Source of the DNA: Hyaloscypha bicolor E
Taxonomy: Eukaryota > Ascomycota > Leotiomycetes > Helotiales > Hyaloscyphaceae
Reading direction: 5' to 3'
NCBI RefSeq assembly: GCF_002865645.1
Contig: NW_020194619.1
Span: 1,400,442-1,464,441, forward strand
DNA: 64,000 bases
Both the position numbers and the translations under genes were made by a program. How positions within the stretch are numbered: the stretch's first letter is position 1; every line of letters starts with the position of its first letter. Below, piece after piece: positions 1 through 11,543 of this stretch. The notes beneath the pieces are model-generated. The model did not search any database. It saw nothing but the letters and a program-made list of their open reading frames with translations, and was not told the DNA's origin.

Positions 1-1611
1 TTTCCACGGCCGTGTCAAACTTCTCGATAGCTTCTTGGTACTTTTGCTGATCTAGGAGCAGTTCTCCATAGTAATTATACACATCCGGCACCTTGTCGAA
101 GTTCTTGATACATCTTCGGAATGTGGCCATTGAGGATGCAATGGATCCCATTTTGTACTGCGTGACACCAAGTTGGATATGCGAGAAGATGAACTTCCCA
201 TCAAGGTCAATGGACTTTTGGTAGTCTTTGGCTGCCTCGGCAAATTCTCCGAGGATGAAGTGCAACTGAGCACGATGGTAGTAAATATCAGGATCGTCAC
301 TGTTCTGTTCCATAGCCTTCTCGAAGTCATCCGCAGCAGCGTCCTTGTTTCCTGTGTTCATGTTAGCCGGTATCAATCTCGGGTCAACGGTTTCACAAAC
401 CAAGTTCCAAATGCATGCTTGCTCGCTTGATGAAGCTCTGGGTCAATGCTGGTTGTAGATCAACGCTTTTTGTCAGATCGCTCAATGCGTCCAGATTTTC
501 ACCCCTGAGGTATCTGAATGTTCCTCGCATGTTGTAGGCGAACGCTTCATACTCTCCAAGGTCGCCTAGCTCCAGGGCCTTGTCAAATGCTGCTGCGGCC
601 TCCTCATATCCGTCCCCCGTCTTCTTATCCATCGCGCGCAGACCTAATTGCAGTTGCCCCTTTCCGGTATCTTCTGGAATCTCAGCACCGAGCTCCAATC
701 CGGTAGGAGGAGGTCGCGCTCGGAAACTCTGTAGATAGTTTGTAACGAAGGTTGGGCTGGGCAAACGCTTATCCTTGCTGGCCAAAATTTCCTTCCCTTT
801 TGCCTCGGCCACCTTCTTGAGCAATCTTTCTACAGCTTGCGCGCTGCTTTCGTTCCGGAATCCATCGATAATACAGCTAGCAGTGAAGTCAAGCAGGGCT
901 TCGCTGAACTTCTCGAGATGCTCATATGCGTTTGCCCTTCGGTTCAAGGCCTTGACGTATTCATTATCGAGATTGATAGCAGCAGTCGTATCTTCAATGA
1001 CCTTTTCCCATTGACCAAGAGCATTGTAGCATGCGGCGCGATTCGAGTAGAAAATTGGATCAGGCTTGCAGAGGATAGCCTTGCCGTATAAGTTGATAGC
1101 TTTGTTGTAGTCTTTGCTGCCATACGCCGTGTTTCCCGCAGCCTTCAGCTTCGCAGCATATTCCTTCCTTTCTTGTTCGGAGAGGCTACCAACTGTTGTC
1201 TCGTCCACCTCGGGCAGCTCGTCGGCGGACTCGACCGTCGGCGCTTTGGGTTTAGTCTCTGTTGCACCTTTCTCGACATCTGCGGGCTTCTTCTCTTCTT
1301 CCTTTTTCCTCCGCTTCTCCTTCTTAGACGACTTTTTCGGTGTGTCTCGTCCTACTGTCGTCGTTTTCTAGATTTGCTCCGTCAGCTGAATGGTCTCATC
1401 ATCGAAGCGCACGAGTTGATCATACTGTATCAGTCAAGTAATATGCAACACCAGCTCCCGTGACAACGATTGCAACTCCAGCAATGGTGTACACAACAGC
1501 TTTGTTCTCCGACGCCCATGTTGATATTCGATCCCAAACAGATGAAGGAGGTGCTGACGACGCGAAATCGGGGATGCCTTTGCCGGCAGGAATTGGACTC
1601 GGAGAAGACAT
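1..1611 (-). CDS. tom70: Mitochondrial import receptor TOM70, 3' end cut by window edge
   Basis: Outer-membrane receptor that takes Hsp70/Hsp90-bound carrier precursors and passes them to the TOM pore. Exons read complement(join(<1..351, 401..1367, 1426..1611)); all junctions are GT-AG and keep frame. Residues about 1-62 (exon 1) hold a short Ser/Pro-rich leader and one membrane anchor near residues 36-57 ([21 protein letters not shown]). A charged Lys/Glu linker follows, then TPR repeats beginning [19 protein letters not shown] and ending at the window edge with repeats such as [19 protein letters not shown]. Anchor first, charged linker, then TPR array is the TOM70 order. The ATG at 1609-1611 is the first Met before the anchor. 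The C-terminal TPRs lie outside the window. Confidence 0.93.
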
Positions 1612-2859
1612 CAGGAAGAAAAGGTATTATTAAGAGAATGAACGGCAATGGAAAGAAAGAAGCTGAAGGAGCTGCTTGATGGGTGTCGCAGACTCGTTGA
1701 TAAAGCAGTTCAACAAACAGCTCTGCCCAGGAAAAGATTCGCGATACAGGAGCTCGGTCATCAAGATCAACCTCTGATTCGCCCCAATCTCAGTTGCGCT
1801 AAGCCTAATTAAAGTCTCTGGCGTTCAACTTCATATTCTTTTTCATCCAAAATATTCCATAAAATTTCATGAAACAAAAGGCCAATCAACGATAGATCTG
1901 CCCATTGTCTAATAACTAGTCAATTATCAGTAGCTTTGCTATTGAAGAGCCTCCGCCTCCCCCTGCTTTGTGTCTTGACTCCCACTCAGAGGGAGGCACC
2001 CCGCCGATTGCTACACGATCAAAACCTCGAACTTCAACTTGTACTTGTTTCTTGTTTAAGCCTCTACTATTCTTAACGATATGTACAGCGCGCTCTGTCC
2101 AAGCCTGAGCAATGACTCCAAAAGCTCCAAAAGATGGGGCAATGCTCATCCTCCTTAGTGCCCCGCCTACTCCATCCTTGCTTCCAGCCTCCTTGAAGGA
2201 ATAAAGTATTTCTATCGAATAAGATCAAAGATTTGACACCATTTATTTGCATTGATTTTACTCTTCTTCTAAGCATTTGTCCAGTTTGTGTTTGGATCAT
2301 GAAAGTGCCCGGGCTCATCGGCTACGCATTCTTGCCCCAGATCTGGCGGGAATACAGAGGGGATCAACAAGGATCCTTACAGCATAACTGCGGCGAGGTT
2401 TGTAACCTCGAGTTTGTAGTTTGAACATTTTGTCTTCGCCCTGAGAGATTCGTAGTTAGAAGCAGCTTCTTTAATGTGGCAGACATAGACAAGCAGATCA
2501 ACGAACCGAACGATCGTACTCGTCACTGGGGTGGCAGCAACAATGGGACACGTTGCGCAAGAGATTTGGAAGGCAGTGCCTTGAGTTTAGCTGGAGTTTA
2601 CGCAAGATCCCCAAGGGAAGATGGAAAGAGATGAGGAAGATCGTCTCCCGGGAGTCAAAACAAATGGCATCAATTTTCCATATGCTCAATCAAAGTTAGA
2701 CATTTCCCAATACTGTACGTCTCGAGGAATGGTGCCACGGCAGCACATAGTAGAAGAGGAATGCTTGTTCTGCAAGTACCCATCATCATGCTACTATCCT
2801 CACATGTTGCCCATCGATCGACCTCAACCCCCTCTTCCCCTCTGTCAACAGAGTGCAAT
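1612..2859. other. Intergenic, upstream of TOM70
   Basis: No convincing gene. Open frames here are short, low in coding character and match no family. The part next to 1612 must hold the TOM70 promoter and 5' UTR, but I see no clear motif. Confidence 0.6.
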
Positions 2860-3657
2860 CTCAGTGACCTGACTCTTTGTGAGAAAGGCGGCTCGAAATC
2901 TCGTACTGTTTGTAGCCCACTGTAACCAATCCGGCGATAGCTTTCCGCATAAAGCTTGCCCTCTCCATCAGGCAGTGGCGCGAGTGGGTCTCCACTGGGA
3001 ATGACAATGCCAAAAAACAAGCAGTTTTCCTGCTCTCCATGAGTAGCACAGCGTGATGGGTTGAGGAAGTTCCTTGGAAAACTCAATTCTGTTAAGAACT
3101 GATGTCCATAGCCACGACGGCGCCAAGTATTTGCTAGGTCGTAACAAGGAAGGGAGACGAAGGTCAAATCATACCAGCAAATTCCATATGCCAGATCTTT
3201 CCACCAGATACCGGCACAATTAACCCCGCCACCTTGTGCTACCACGGCAGATACCAGTCTCGACGAATCAGGCAGTCTGTCCGATTCATACGAAAGTTTG
3301 CGAGTCGCATAGTCGGAACAAATCATCCTATACGAGTTTTTGTTAATACTGCTTCCACCTTCACACTGTGGATAGAACATGGTAATAGAAACTCCCTTTT
3401 CAGTGGTTGCATGATCGTTATCGATCCTCGAAGACATAAATCTGAATACTCGCCCAGAAAGCTTTGATTCCTGCAGAGTCCAACTGCGTGAAGCTAGTCA
3501 TTATCAAAGGAATTCGAGGCTGCTTGTGGAAGGCAAATCTCGATGCTTTCCTGTCCAGAGCGAGATAATACGTCCAACCTGCGGTACTTGGGAGGTCGAG
3601 CTTGCAAAAAGCCTTCGGAGTCACTCGAAGCGCCAAGAGGTATATAGAGAGATACAC
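2860..3657 (-). pseudogene. Decayed HET (heterokaryon incompatibility) gene, middle and C-terminal part
   Basis: On the minus strand, 3657-3440 carries a degenerate copy of the HET block normally read as RGWTxQE..LS.R.LHF (here AGWTYYLALDRKASRFAFHK). In another frame, 3400-3150 carries YRMICSDYATRKLSYESDRL, then LP..S.LVSAV.....AGIWWKDLAYGICW, which is the well-known region after the HET core (Y..Y..R.LTY..DRLPA.SGLA....YLAGLW..DL..GLLW). A further piece near 2900-3000 (GKLYAESYRRIGYSGL) fits the C-terminal tail. The N-terminal half of the HET domain is absent and the pieces sit in different frames, so I call a truncated relic. A functional multi-exon gene is unlikely because the catalytic-core half is missing. 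Confidence 0.65.
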
Positions 3658-4048
3658 ATAGCTCCGGAAGGAGGCATTAATTAGTCTCTCATTAAAGTCA
3701 CTTATTAGAATTAGTTATACTTGCAAGCGTCACTCTACACTTTGCCTTACCTTGACTACTTGTGCAGCACCCTGCTATTGTGTGCCTCACATTATATCAG
3801 GAGCGAGATTCCAAACATACTTGATATATAGATCAATATTTATGGAAAGATATTATGCAAGAACATCCGGTTTCTCGCAGGACAACTGAGCTGATCAACA
3901 GTTCAGACCAGTGCAAATTGCAAGTTTGTGTCATTCTTGATTCCTACATTATTCTATGCCATTTCTCATTACAGCCGTTAAACGTAACGTCAGGGCCATT
4001 TTCTCTACCCCATGTGTTTCTTCCCAAAGTATGTCCAAATTCTCAATT
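3658..4048. other. Intergenic, AT-richer
   Basis: 391 nt between the HET relic and the 3' end of the bZIP gene. I see no gene or repeat; it should hold the bZIP 3' UTR. Confidence 0.6.
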
Positions 4049-5887
4049 TCAACCAGCCTTCACATTTCCACTAAGACCATTCACTTCCGACCCAAACTCC
4101 GTGAATTTACATGAATCTCTCAGCTCCGGATATTTCCTCTGAAACGGCTCATCCAGACTCCAATTCGATAGCTCGAGAATATGACAGGCGAAAAGGTCGG
4201 ACACTCTCACTTCAGAGCCTTCGAAAACCATCACGTCCATGTCTCGGTATGGCCAGTTGACATTAAGGGACTGCGCGTAGGTATATTGAAATTCGTCTGT
4301 TGCGTATCGCTCTTGGTTGTTGATTACGATGTCTCGGAGTTTGCCCCAGACTATCTGTGATCGAGTTTTAGCAGACAAGATTAATTTAAGGGGAAATGTT
4401 TGGACGACTCTGACACTCACCTGATCTATCCATATCGGATGCGGTGTTAGCAGCTGGGATACTCGCGGGACATGCCATTCCGGAAGGTTGTTATAAGTCT
4501 TCTCAGACGGCAGGATCTGCCATTGGGAGAGATGATTCATGACAAAAAGAACAGCTACCTTCTCTGGAAGACCACGGAGTGCAGTTCTCTGAAGGAGACT
4601 CGTGATGACTGAGGCAACCGCGTGCACCGAGTCTGATTGTTCTGGATTCAGAAGAGCTTTGAGACTAGGAGAGAAAGGTCCGATGACAATTCCTCTTGAG
4701 TTTCCATTGATGGCAAGACCCCTTTGCCGCTGGAGGAGACATATGAGAATACTGTCCACTGGACCAGTTGGAGGGACCAAACGAAGTGGAAGCTCCCACG
4801 CTTGGAGGGAAGGCTGGTTCACCATTGTGGGAAGATCGTAGGATATTGGGACTGGTGGATTGACGACTGGTACGGGATCCATTTGTGGGATGGTTTCATT
4901 TATCATGGAGGGAGTGATTATTGGCGATCCCCGGGCGGAGGAGCCAACAGAAGGAGAACCAGTAGACAAATATTTGTCATTCAAAGATGATGAAGGAGCT
5001 TGAAGTGAAGGCCACGATGAATCTGCAAGTCGTTCGTCAGCAATAAAATGTACCAGTGCGATGATAAACTACCTGTTCTACCCAGGCTACCGAATGGGTA
5101 AGATATACTTCGTCCGAATTGAGGCCGTGAGCCGGCCGGCATCAATCCAAGGCTTGTCGGTGGAGCCAATGGTCCCCCAGCCGCCGCAGCAGCACTAAAG
5201 CCTGTATCAGAGCTGAACGAGTCACTCGTTAAGCTGCCGGCTGTTGAGAATTCTGAATTCGACGTCGAGTAAGCAGGAACTGTTGTCCATAAATCGCCTG
5301 CACTCGTCAGAGGCATGGATCCAGACAGCGCGCTGGTTATGTTGCTCAGAGAGGAGCGTGACCAAGGTTGAGCATATGAATGTAGACGGGGCTCCCTCAA
5401 AGCATTCATATCGGACCTTACTTATCCGAAAGTCAGTAATACTCTTTTGTGGAAGCAAAGTAGGGAATGAGCGCATTCATCACTCAATGAACAAAAGAAC
5501 AAAAGATTCCGAAGGCCTTCTTCACTGTTCCAAACTGTAGGATGCACACGTACACATTGAGTTCGTCGTCAAGGGTGATGAGCCAATATCATCTTCAAGG
5601 GTGTGAAGGATATCCTTCAAACGCTTCAACTCTTCTTCAAGCTCCTCATTTCTCCTCTGTATCTCATCAATATTTCTCTCATCTTGCCGGTCTCCTGATA
5701 AGTCGTGAATTCGCTGTTCTAAGCTTTCAATGTGATCTCTAGTCCTTTGACGAATGCTCCTCTGTGCTTCTCGATCGTTTGCTCGTTTCCTAGCAAGCTG
5801 TTCTGGAGTCAAAGTGGCCACACTTCGAGCGCCCGCCCGTGTAGCTCTGCGTTTGGCACCGGGCTTCGAAGATGGTGATTCCCCCAT
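4049..5887 (-). CDS. Fungal bZIP transcription factor with DUF3425 C-terminus
   Basis: Likely nuclear DNA-binding regulator, 527 aa. Exons complement(join(4049..4354, 4421..5022, 5073..5416, 5556..5887)), all GT-AG with consistent phase. Residues about 30-60 form the basic region (ARKRANDREAQRSIRQRTRD) followed by a Leu/Glu-rich coiled coil to about residue 100. The canonical bZIP Asn is replaced by Asp, as in the fungal NDREAQR-type subgroup. The middle (exon 2) is Ser/Ala/Gly-rich and probably disordered. From about residue 270 on lies a DUF3425-type domain: LPLRLVPPTGPVDSILICLL, a LL..TALRGLPEKVAVLFVM segment, then an aromatic-rich tail (NWPYRDMDV, NWSLDEPFQRKYPELRD). Target genes cannot be told from sequence. 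Confidence 0.88.
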
Positions 5888-6940
5888 TCTCTATGGCTCC
5901 ATCATCGGACTCTTTTGAGTTGAAAAATATGGATTTGCAGTCAGATATGCTAAGAAAGAGTTGGTGCGTCTGGCGCTTGAATTATTGCGCCAAAGGATCC
6001 TCTTGGAGGGGCAATTTCTTGGCGAGGGGGCCTGATACGCATCGGTCTGAATTCCGATATTCGTAGAATGATACAAAGAATCCAAGAAAGAGTTGTTGAG
6101 ATGTTGAGAGCTCTGCCTTATCCTGGTGCGCCGCCGCGCGTCGGAATGCCTTGATTCTCGCGCCGACTCAGCATCTCTGACAGGATTGTAAATATAAGGA
6201 GATTGTTTGCGGAGAGGTGTTCGGGGAGACGGACAACACGGCGTCTTATAGCAAAACACTATCCGTCGACTTTGACTAAGGATGTCAGTCTAAGTCCCGT
6301 GCGATGGCCAGCCCTGTTTCCCATCAACCATGATCGGAAATATGCTGCACAATCGCCAAAAACACCCTTTCCCCTAGCTCTGCCACAAAAACAAAAATTT
6401 GGTTTTTGGAAAATAGTTATCAATTTACAGGCTGGCGAACTTCCGTTTCAGCGTTTGTTAATTAAATCTATCCGGCAGGTCGGCGACTGTGTGGGACTCT
6501 CGAGATGGATCGGGTTCGTAGTGTCTAACGGTTTGATGCCAGTAAGGGTCTATTTCAATGGCGCTGTGGCGTCCTTGGATCCTAATTCAAAAGTCTCGAT
6601 CCGTGAGCGCGCCCCGATTCATAGAGAGTTCCAAGCCCTTGACCATTAATCGTACCGTCTCACATTGAAAGGAGACGAGTTTTAAATGTTCCAGGACTTC
6701 ATGGACAATACAAGAGTAGACATTGAAAGTTCGGAGGGGAAGCATCTGAAAAGAGTTGGTTTGGGACACTTCGGGAATTCAGCGCCACTTCTTTTGTCCA
6801 CTACGAGCAAGTCCATCTCAGGCATTGGTTGCTTCGCGAGTTTCCGGAACCTTAGAAACAGGCATTTTTACTCCGATCCAGATGAACATGGATGGTCTTC
6901 TGTCTTGGCACATATGCATTTAGGGCTGTGCAAGTCACAG
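5888..6940. other. Intergenic between bZIP promoter and pseudouridine synthase 3' end
   Basis: About 1.05 kb. It contains the upstream region of the bZIP gene. Open frames of up to 190 codons here or overlapping the next gene run antisense or lack any recognisable domain. No feature supported. Confidence 0.6.
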
Positions 6941-8344
6941 CTATGCGATCTCAGGATTTTCGTCTTTCACCGCTGCGACCAGTTCGTCCATCGTTCCAAC
7001 TTGAGTCGGTCCCTCCCGCCCGTCCGGTGGCAAAGCCCAAGCTGGCAGAGGGCTGACATAACTCCAGGAACCTCCAGCGTCTTCATATCGAAGGCTATGC
7101 AGCCACAAAGTAAGTTCCTGCTCACCCGGATCCGTGTAAAGTGGGGTTTGACAAACTTCGCAGAGCTCACCCGACATTTTCTCTGCTTTCTTCTTGTTGT
7201 ACTCGTCAACCATCTCATCGTGGTAGGCTACCGCATCTGCAACCTCGGACTTGCCCATCCGTGAGAGTCTAGTAATAATGTCCTCGTCGGTATCTTGCGA
7301 AGCATCTGCATCGTTGAACCCCAACCTGGTCCCCCAGACACGTTGATTGCAATATATCGGATCATTTGCGATTGGGTGGCCAAGGAACTGTAAATGGACT
7401 CGCAGTTGGTGAGTTCTTCCTGTTACTGGAAGACATCTGACAATTGTGTATCCTTCCTTCTTTGACCTGTCTGCATTTGTTTCTTCTGATAGATTTTGTT
7501 CCTTCGATCCCGGCGGGTAGTATGCAAGCTTTTTAAAGACAGTTCGAGCAGCTTTCCCATTTGCTCGAACCCGGTTCAGGCCAAGTTTTGGCGATATCTG
7601 TAGAATAGGCATGTCGCAAACGACCTCACCATCTGGAAATTCGCCTTTTACGCGGGCAATGTATTCTTTCCGAACTGTCCTGGCTGTAATTTGCATGCTC
7701 AGCTTCTCTGCAGCCTTTGCGTTCTTGCCAATGAACATGACCCCACTCGTCAATCTATCCAGTCTATTGCAAGGCAATGGATTGAAACCATGCCCTCGTT
7801 CTGCTCGCATGATTTCCACCACAGAATTGAAATTATAACGACCCGCAGGATGGACTGGAACCCCAGATGGCTTGTTGATAACAATCATATCATCGTCTTC
7901 ATGTAGAACAGATATCGGGAGAGAGGTTACAGGGGGCTCGTGTCGATGTAGTGTATGCGATATCACATCGCCATTCTTGACAACATGTGAGGTACTGGGC
8001 ACCGGCTTGCCATTAACGACAACAGATCCACGTTCTATGGCATCTTTCTGACCCCGTCAGACCAAGTTCAACCGCCTCGGACCGGCACTTACATAGTACT
8101 CCAGAGGTCTGTCTCGGAACTCGCTGGAGAAGATATCAAGTAATTCCCGTCCTCTCCATCTCTCCTTGCAGTATGTATTGTAGGTGTAGTGGTATGGGGC
8201 GACCCGCCGTAGGCCATTCTCGAGATAGTACGGCCGAGGCCACGGGTCGCATGGGGTAACAAGAACCGAAGCTGGTTCGGTGAAAGGTTTCTTCTCCTCC
8301 AGCGGAGGGTAGGAAGTCTCCTGGGGGACCTCGACGAGCGCCAT
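6941..8344 (-). CDS. RluA-family RNA pseudouridine synthase (Pus8/Pus9/Rib2-N type)
   Basis: Converts a uridine to pseudouridine; relatives of this type modify U32 of cytoplasmic or mitochondrial tRNAs. 452 aa, exons complement(join(6941..8047, 8093..8344)). The N-terminus has the eukaryotic signature YYLENGLRRV.PYHYTYNTY and CKERWRGRELLDIF, followed by an S4-like stretch (GSVVVNGKPV). The catalytic loop NRLDRLTSG contains the nucleophilic Asp at about residue 181, and GRTHQLRVHLQFLGHPIAND is a second family motif. A CxxC pair (CEVCQTPLY) lies near the C-terminus. Unlike S. cerevisiae Rib2, no deaminase domain follows, so riboflavin synthesis is not implied. An ATG at 8344 is the first Met in frame; an upstream open stretch lacks ATG. 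Confidence 0.9.
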
Positions 8345-8777
8345 CTTCGGATTGACTGTCGCAAGCCGCCGGGCCAGGAGCGCTATAATCCTCGGTGAGG
8401 GAGCCAGCGGTTCGTAAGCTGTCAAAACAGAGTGTGGTGAGGTATGGTGAAGTTTACTTTCAATCGTGGTTTTTGAAGGTTAAGATTATTCACGAGGACC
8501 TGCAGGTAAAGCCCGCGCCTTCCCCGATTCGTCCAAGCCAGTCGCAACCTTGATACCTCGGCTCTGAGGCTCTCGGTCTGAACTCTCTTTCTCAGATAGT
8601 CTGGTTTCATCTTTAAACTTTCCTTCTTAGTAATTCCAGTTCCCCTCCATTCTCGATCGCCGTCCCTGATATTGATACAATCGTTGTTCTCTTGATCGTG
8701 ACGAAGACATGCTAGCAATCTCGTCATAGCTGCTCCCAGTCCTGCATCCTGCATCCTGTCTGGACCGATCACGAAAT
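8345..8777. promoter_or_regulatory. Shared divergent promoter region
   Basis: 433 nt separate the ATG codons of the pseudouridine synthase (minus) and the thioesterase (plus). Both promoters and 5' UTRs must lie here. No TATA box or known operator stands out. Open frames in it start without supported exons and are read as UTR. Confidence 0.6.
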
Positions 8778-9469
8778 ATGTCTCACCTTACGCTCAAGGA
8801 ACGCCGGAGGGAGGATTACGGGTACATTTTGGAGTATAGAACGAGATGGTACGAGTACAAGTTAGGATTGAGCACAGTCAGCTGATTTGTGAATGCAGGT
8901 CCGACAACGACAGTATGCATATCTCAAGTCAACTTGAATCTCTCCCGAGTTGTGGGATATTAGAACTCCAAAATTCTTCGGGGTCGAAATCTCCACATCG
9001 AGTAATGCTGACTGTTGATTGTTAGTGTATAATCACATGAATAATAGTATCTACAACTTCCTGTACGCGGAGAGGCCAAAACACCAAACATGAAGTTTGG
9101 GACAACATATCTAATATGGTCAGATACGATTCGGTGGTCAATACCTATTTGATCAAGGAGTGCGGACTCCACCCTCCAACTTCATCTCAATATGGGCTCG
9201 TGGTTCACTCTCATGCAGACTTCTTTGGCTCCATTGCTTTCCCTGCTGTGGCAGATCTAGCACTCCGAGTCAACAAGCTGGGAAAGAGCAGTGTCACCTA
9301 TGAGATAGGACTCTTCGAGCAAGGAATTCAGGAGGTGAAGTCGGTTGGGGAGATCATCCATGTCTTTGTCGCCAGGGATACTGGTCGACCTGCTGCTAAT
9401 GGCATGAATGAGAGCCTCAAGGAAGGCTTGGAGAAGATTCTCGTGATACAGAAGCAATCCAAGTTGTAA
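8778..9469 (+). CDS. Hotdog-fold acyl-CoA thioesterase-like protein
   Basis: Probable acyl-CoA/aryl thioesterase of the 4HBT (YbgC/FadM-like) family, 155 aa. Exons join(8778..8848, 8899..8912, 9026..9062, 9124..9469). Exon 2 is only 14 nt and exon 3 only 37 nt, but all junctions are GT-AG and together they restore the motif WSDNDMYNHMNNSIYNFLYD, which is the hotdog active-site loop (D..GH.NN..Y in relatives). Exon 4 supplies the central helix and sheet (GLVVHSHADFFGSIAFP, KLGKSSVTYEIGLFE, VFVARDTGRPA). Substrate unknown. It is divergent from the pseudouridine synthase. Confidence 0.88.
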
Positions 9470-9905
9470 TTGCTTCTCAAATTCCTTGATTTTCTGTGAT
9501 GCATTTCCATCACGTGATCGATGGGAAAGGGGAGAGGACAGGATGAGAAGGTAGGAGATAGGAAAGTGGCTGATGCGTTCAGGAGGCTTTCGTAGTGTGA
9601 GCGAGTGCCCCTGTTAGTGTTACCATATCTCAAGATTTCCTTGGGCTGAATTTTTTGGGACCGAAATGAATCGAGTCAGAAATCCACGGCCACTAAATGA
9701 ATTTTGAAATGGACAATCTCTCCTATTGTCCTATTGTGTCAGCCAAGTGACGAAATAACACAATAGTTTCCTTCACATGGTCTTCGTCTCAATACCATAG
9801 ACTTTTCCTGCATACAAATACTACCGCTCACCCATACCACGTTTTCCTCTTCAAGACCAACCTCAAACCATCAGCACCCCTTCACACAAGTCTTGTCCTC
9901 TCATC
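9470..9905. other. Intergenic
   Basis: 436 nt with no gene seen; 3' end of the thioesterase and promoter of the next gene. A pyrimidine/CA-rich stretch precedes 9906. Confidence 0.6.
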
Positions 9906-10680
9906 ATGACTTCCACAACTTCAGTACCATCACCATGTCCCCTTCCGGATGCACCAGACATCCCGAAAATACTGAAAATCATCCAGTCTGCACTTGATAT
10001 CCAGAAACCCAAACCCAACATCATACTTTTCACCAAGTCCGGCTTCAAGGAATCACCCCAGGGAGCTATCAGACGCAGGGAACGTTCCGACGGCAATGAG
10101 AATAACGACAACTCAGACGAGAGAACGCCCAAGAAAATCAACTATGGTCCAACCGGTATCGCGGGAGGGGAGCTTGATGAGAGCGAGGATAAGAACATTG
10201 AATCAGCCCCTCGTCGGACGAGAAGCGAACAACCGAAGCTTCGCATGTTAAAGACAAAAAAGCACCACCGCCGACCCAAAGTCTGCCCACAACTCACACC
10301 ATGGGGAGATTACGGGATGCTTGCAGACATGAACGATTTATATCCAGAGCAGCGTAGACTAAAATGGGACAATAGCGATGTTCCCGAATTCAATTTGGGC
10401 GAACCATTGGACGAGTTGCACTTTTGGGAGGAATCTTGGATCGAAGCAAATAAGGAGAAGAAGAAGGTTAGATATGAGAGGGAGAGAAAGAGGAAGCGAC
10501 AGCAAAGATATGGGGGTTTGAAGGCCACGGGACGAAAGAGAGCCTATAAGAAGCGTGCAGAGGCCATCTCGAGGAGGGAGAAGGGGAAGTTTGTGGATTT
10601 GGAGCATCAAGGGGTAAGCAGTCAATCCATTTTCGAAACTTTCTCAGCTGACTGCTTTTCAGGATAAATGTGAGGTCTAG
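9906..10680 (+). CDS. Unrecognised highly basic protein
   Basis: 241 aa, join(9906..10613, 10663..10680); the last exon adds only five codons after a GTAAGC...TTTTCAG intron. No family recognised. Residues about 50-125 are charged and likely disordered (a run of Asn/Asp/Glu, then Arg/Lys). A Trp-containing segment (LTPWGDYGMLADMNDLYPEQ near residue 130, then FWEESWIEANKEKKK) precedes a Lys/Arg-rich tail (RYERERKRKRQQRYGGLKAT) resembling nuclear localisation signals. I infer a nuclear or nucleolar protein. If the intron is not removed, the protein ends differently at 10667. Coding status rests on the 700-nt open frame with an ATG in good context. Confidence 0.6.
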
Positions 10681-11543
10681 GTCGAGATGAGCATTTGGAG
10701 GCGGTGACTGAAATATAGGACAGAAACGGTCTGATGGCATCGAGATTGGGATGAATAAGGATTACTTACTCGAGGCATCAGACATATTTTAGAGCAATGC
10801 TTTAAGATGGCAAGGTTTACGATTACTGACTTGTATATTTTCTAGTTAAAGTTTGAATGGGAGCTCTCGATCTTCACGCCCGATCGTTTTGCACTCGGAA
10901 CAGTATTGATGTCAATTGATCGTTCAATTTCGGATGTGGCTATCGGATGCGGCTATCGATCCCTTCCTCCCTTCCAGGCGAAGTCCCTCCCGCCCATTAT
11001 CGTTACACAAACAGTTCCAATTGCCGCCTCTCACTCCGGGAACAGAAGCGGGGGAGCAATTGAAAGGCTGTAACGTCCCCGAGATGGTGGATCAACATGC
11101 AGTCACCTTTTCGGCCCTGTTTTGGGGCAAACGAGGGGAACAAAACAATATCAGTGGTCATCACCACCAAAGCCTTCAGTTGCCGATCCCTGAACAAATG
11201 CAAATCACACCCCACGATCCAGTTTTTCTGCGCCTACCCCGCGAAGTATTGGGGCCTCGTGCCGTGCCTCAACCGTCACTAACTGGCGGATAATCTTCGA
11301 CGTCAGTCGCGATGACGGCGAACTTCACATGGCTCCATGAAACTGCCAGCACAATGAGCCTTGAGCCAGTGCGCTAGGCCGAACTGTTCAGCCGGGGGCA
11401 ATGAATATTACCAGGAGCAAAGATGGGGGTTCCTTGTTGTTTGCTTTCCATATTAGGCCCGTTTCCCCGGATTGAAGCCGGCGAATCTGTGTGATCTCAC
11501 GGCCTGTGCCTTTGTACCAGCAGAACCATCGTGGCGATAAAAC
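10681..11543. other. Intergenic
   Basis: 863 nt without a supported gene. Short frames on both strands lack domains. It holds the promoter of the transporter. Confidence 0.6.

Noticed and set aside
6686..7264. 192-codon plus-strand ORF
   Set aside because: Largely antisense to the pseudouridine synthase exon and without a domain.
8422..8772. Extra upstream exon for the pseudouridine synthase
   Set aside because: No family residues are gained, and the ATG at 8344 already gives the full conserved region.
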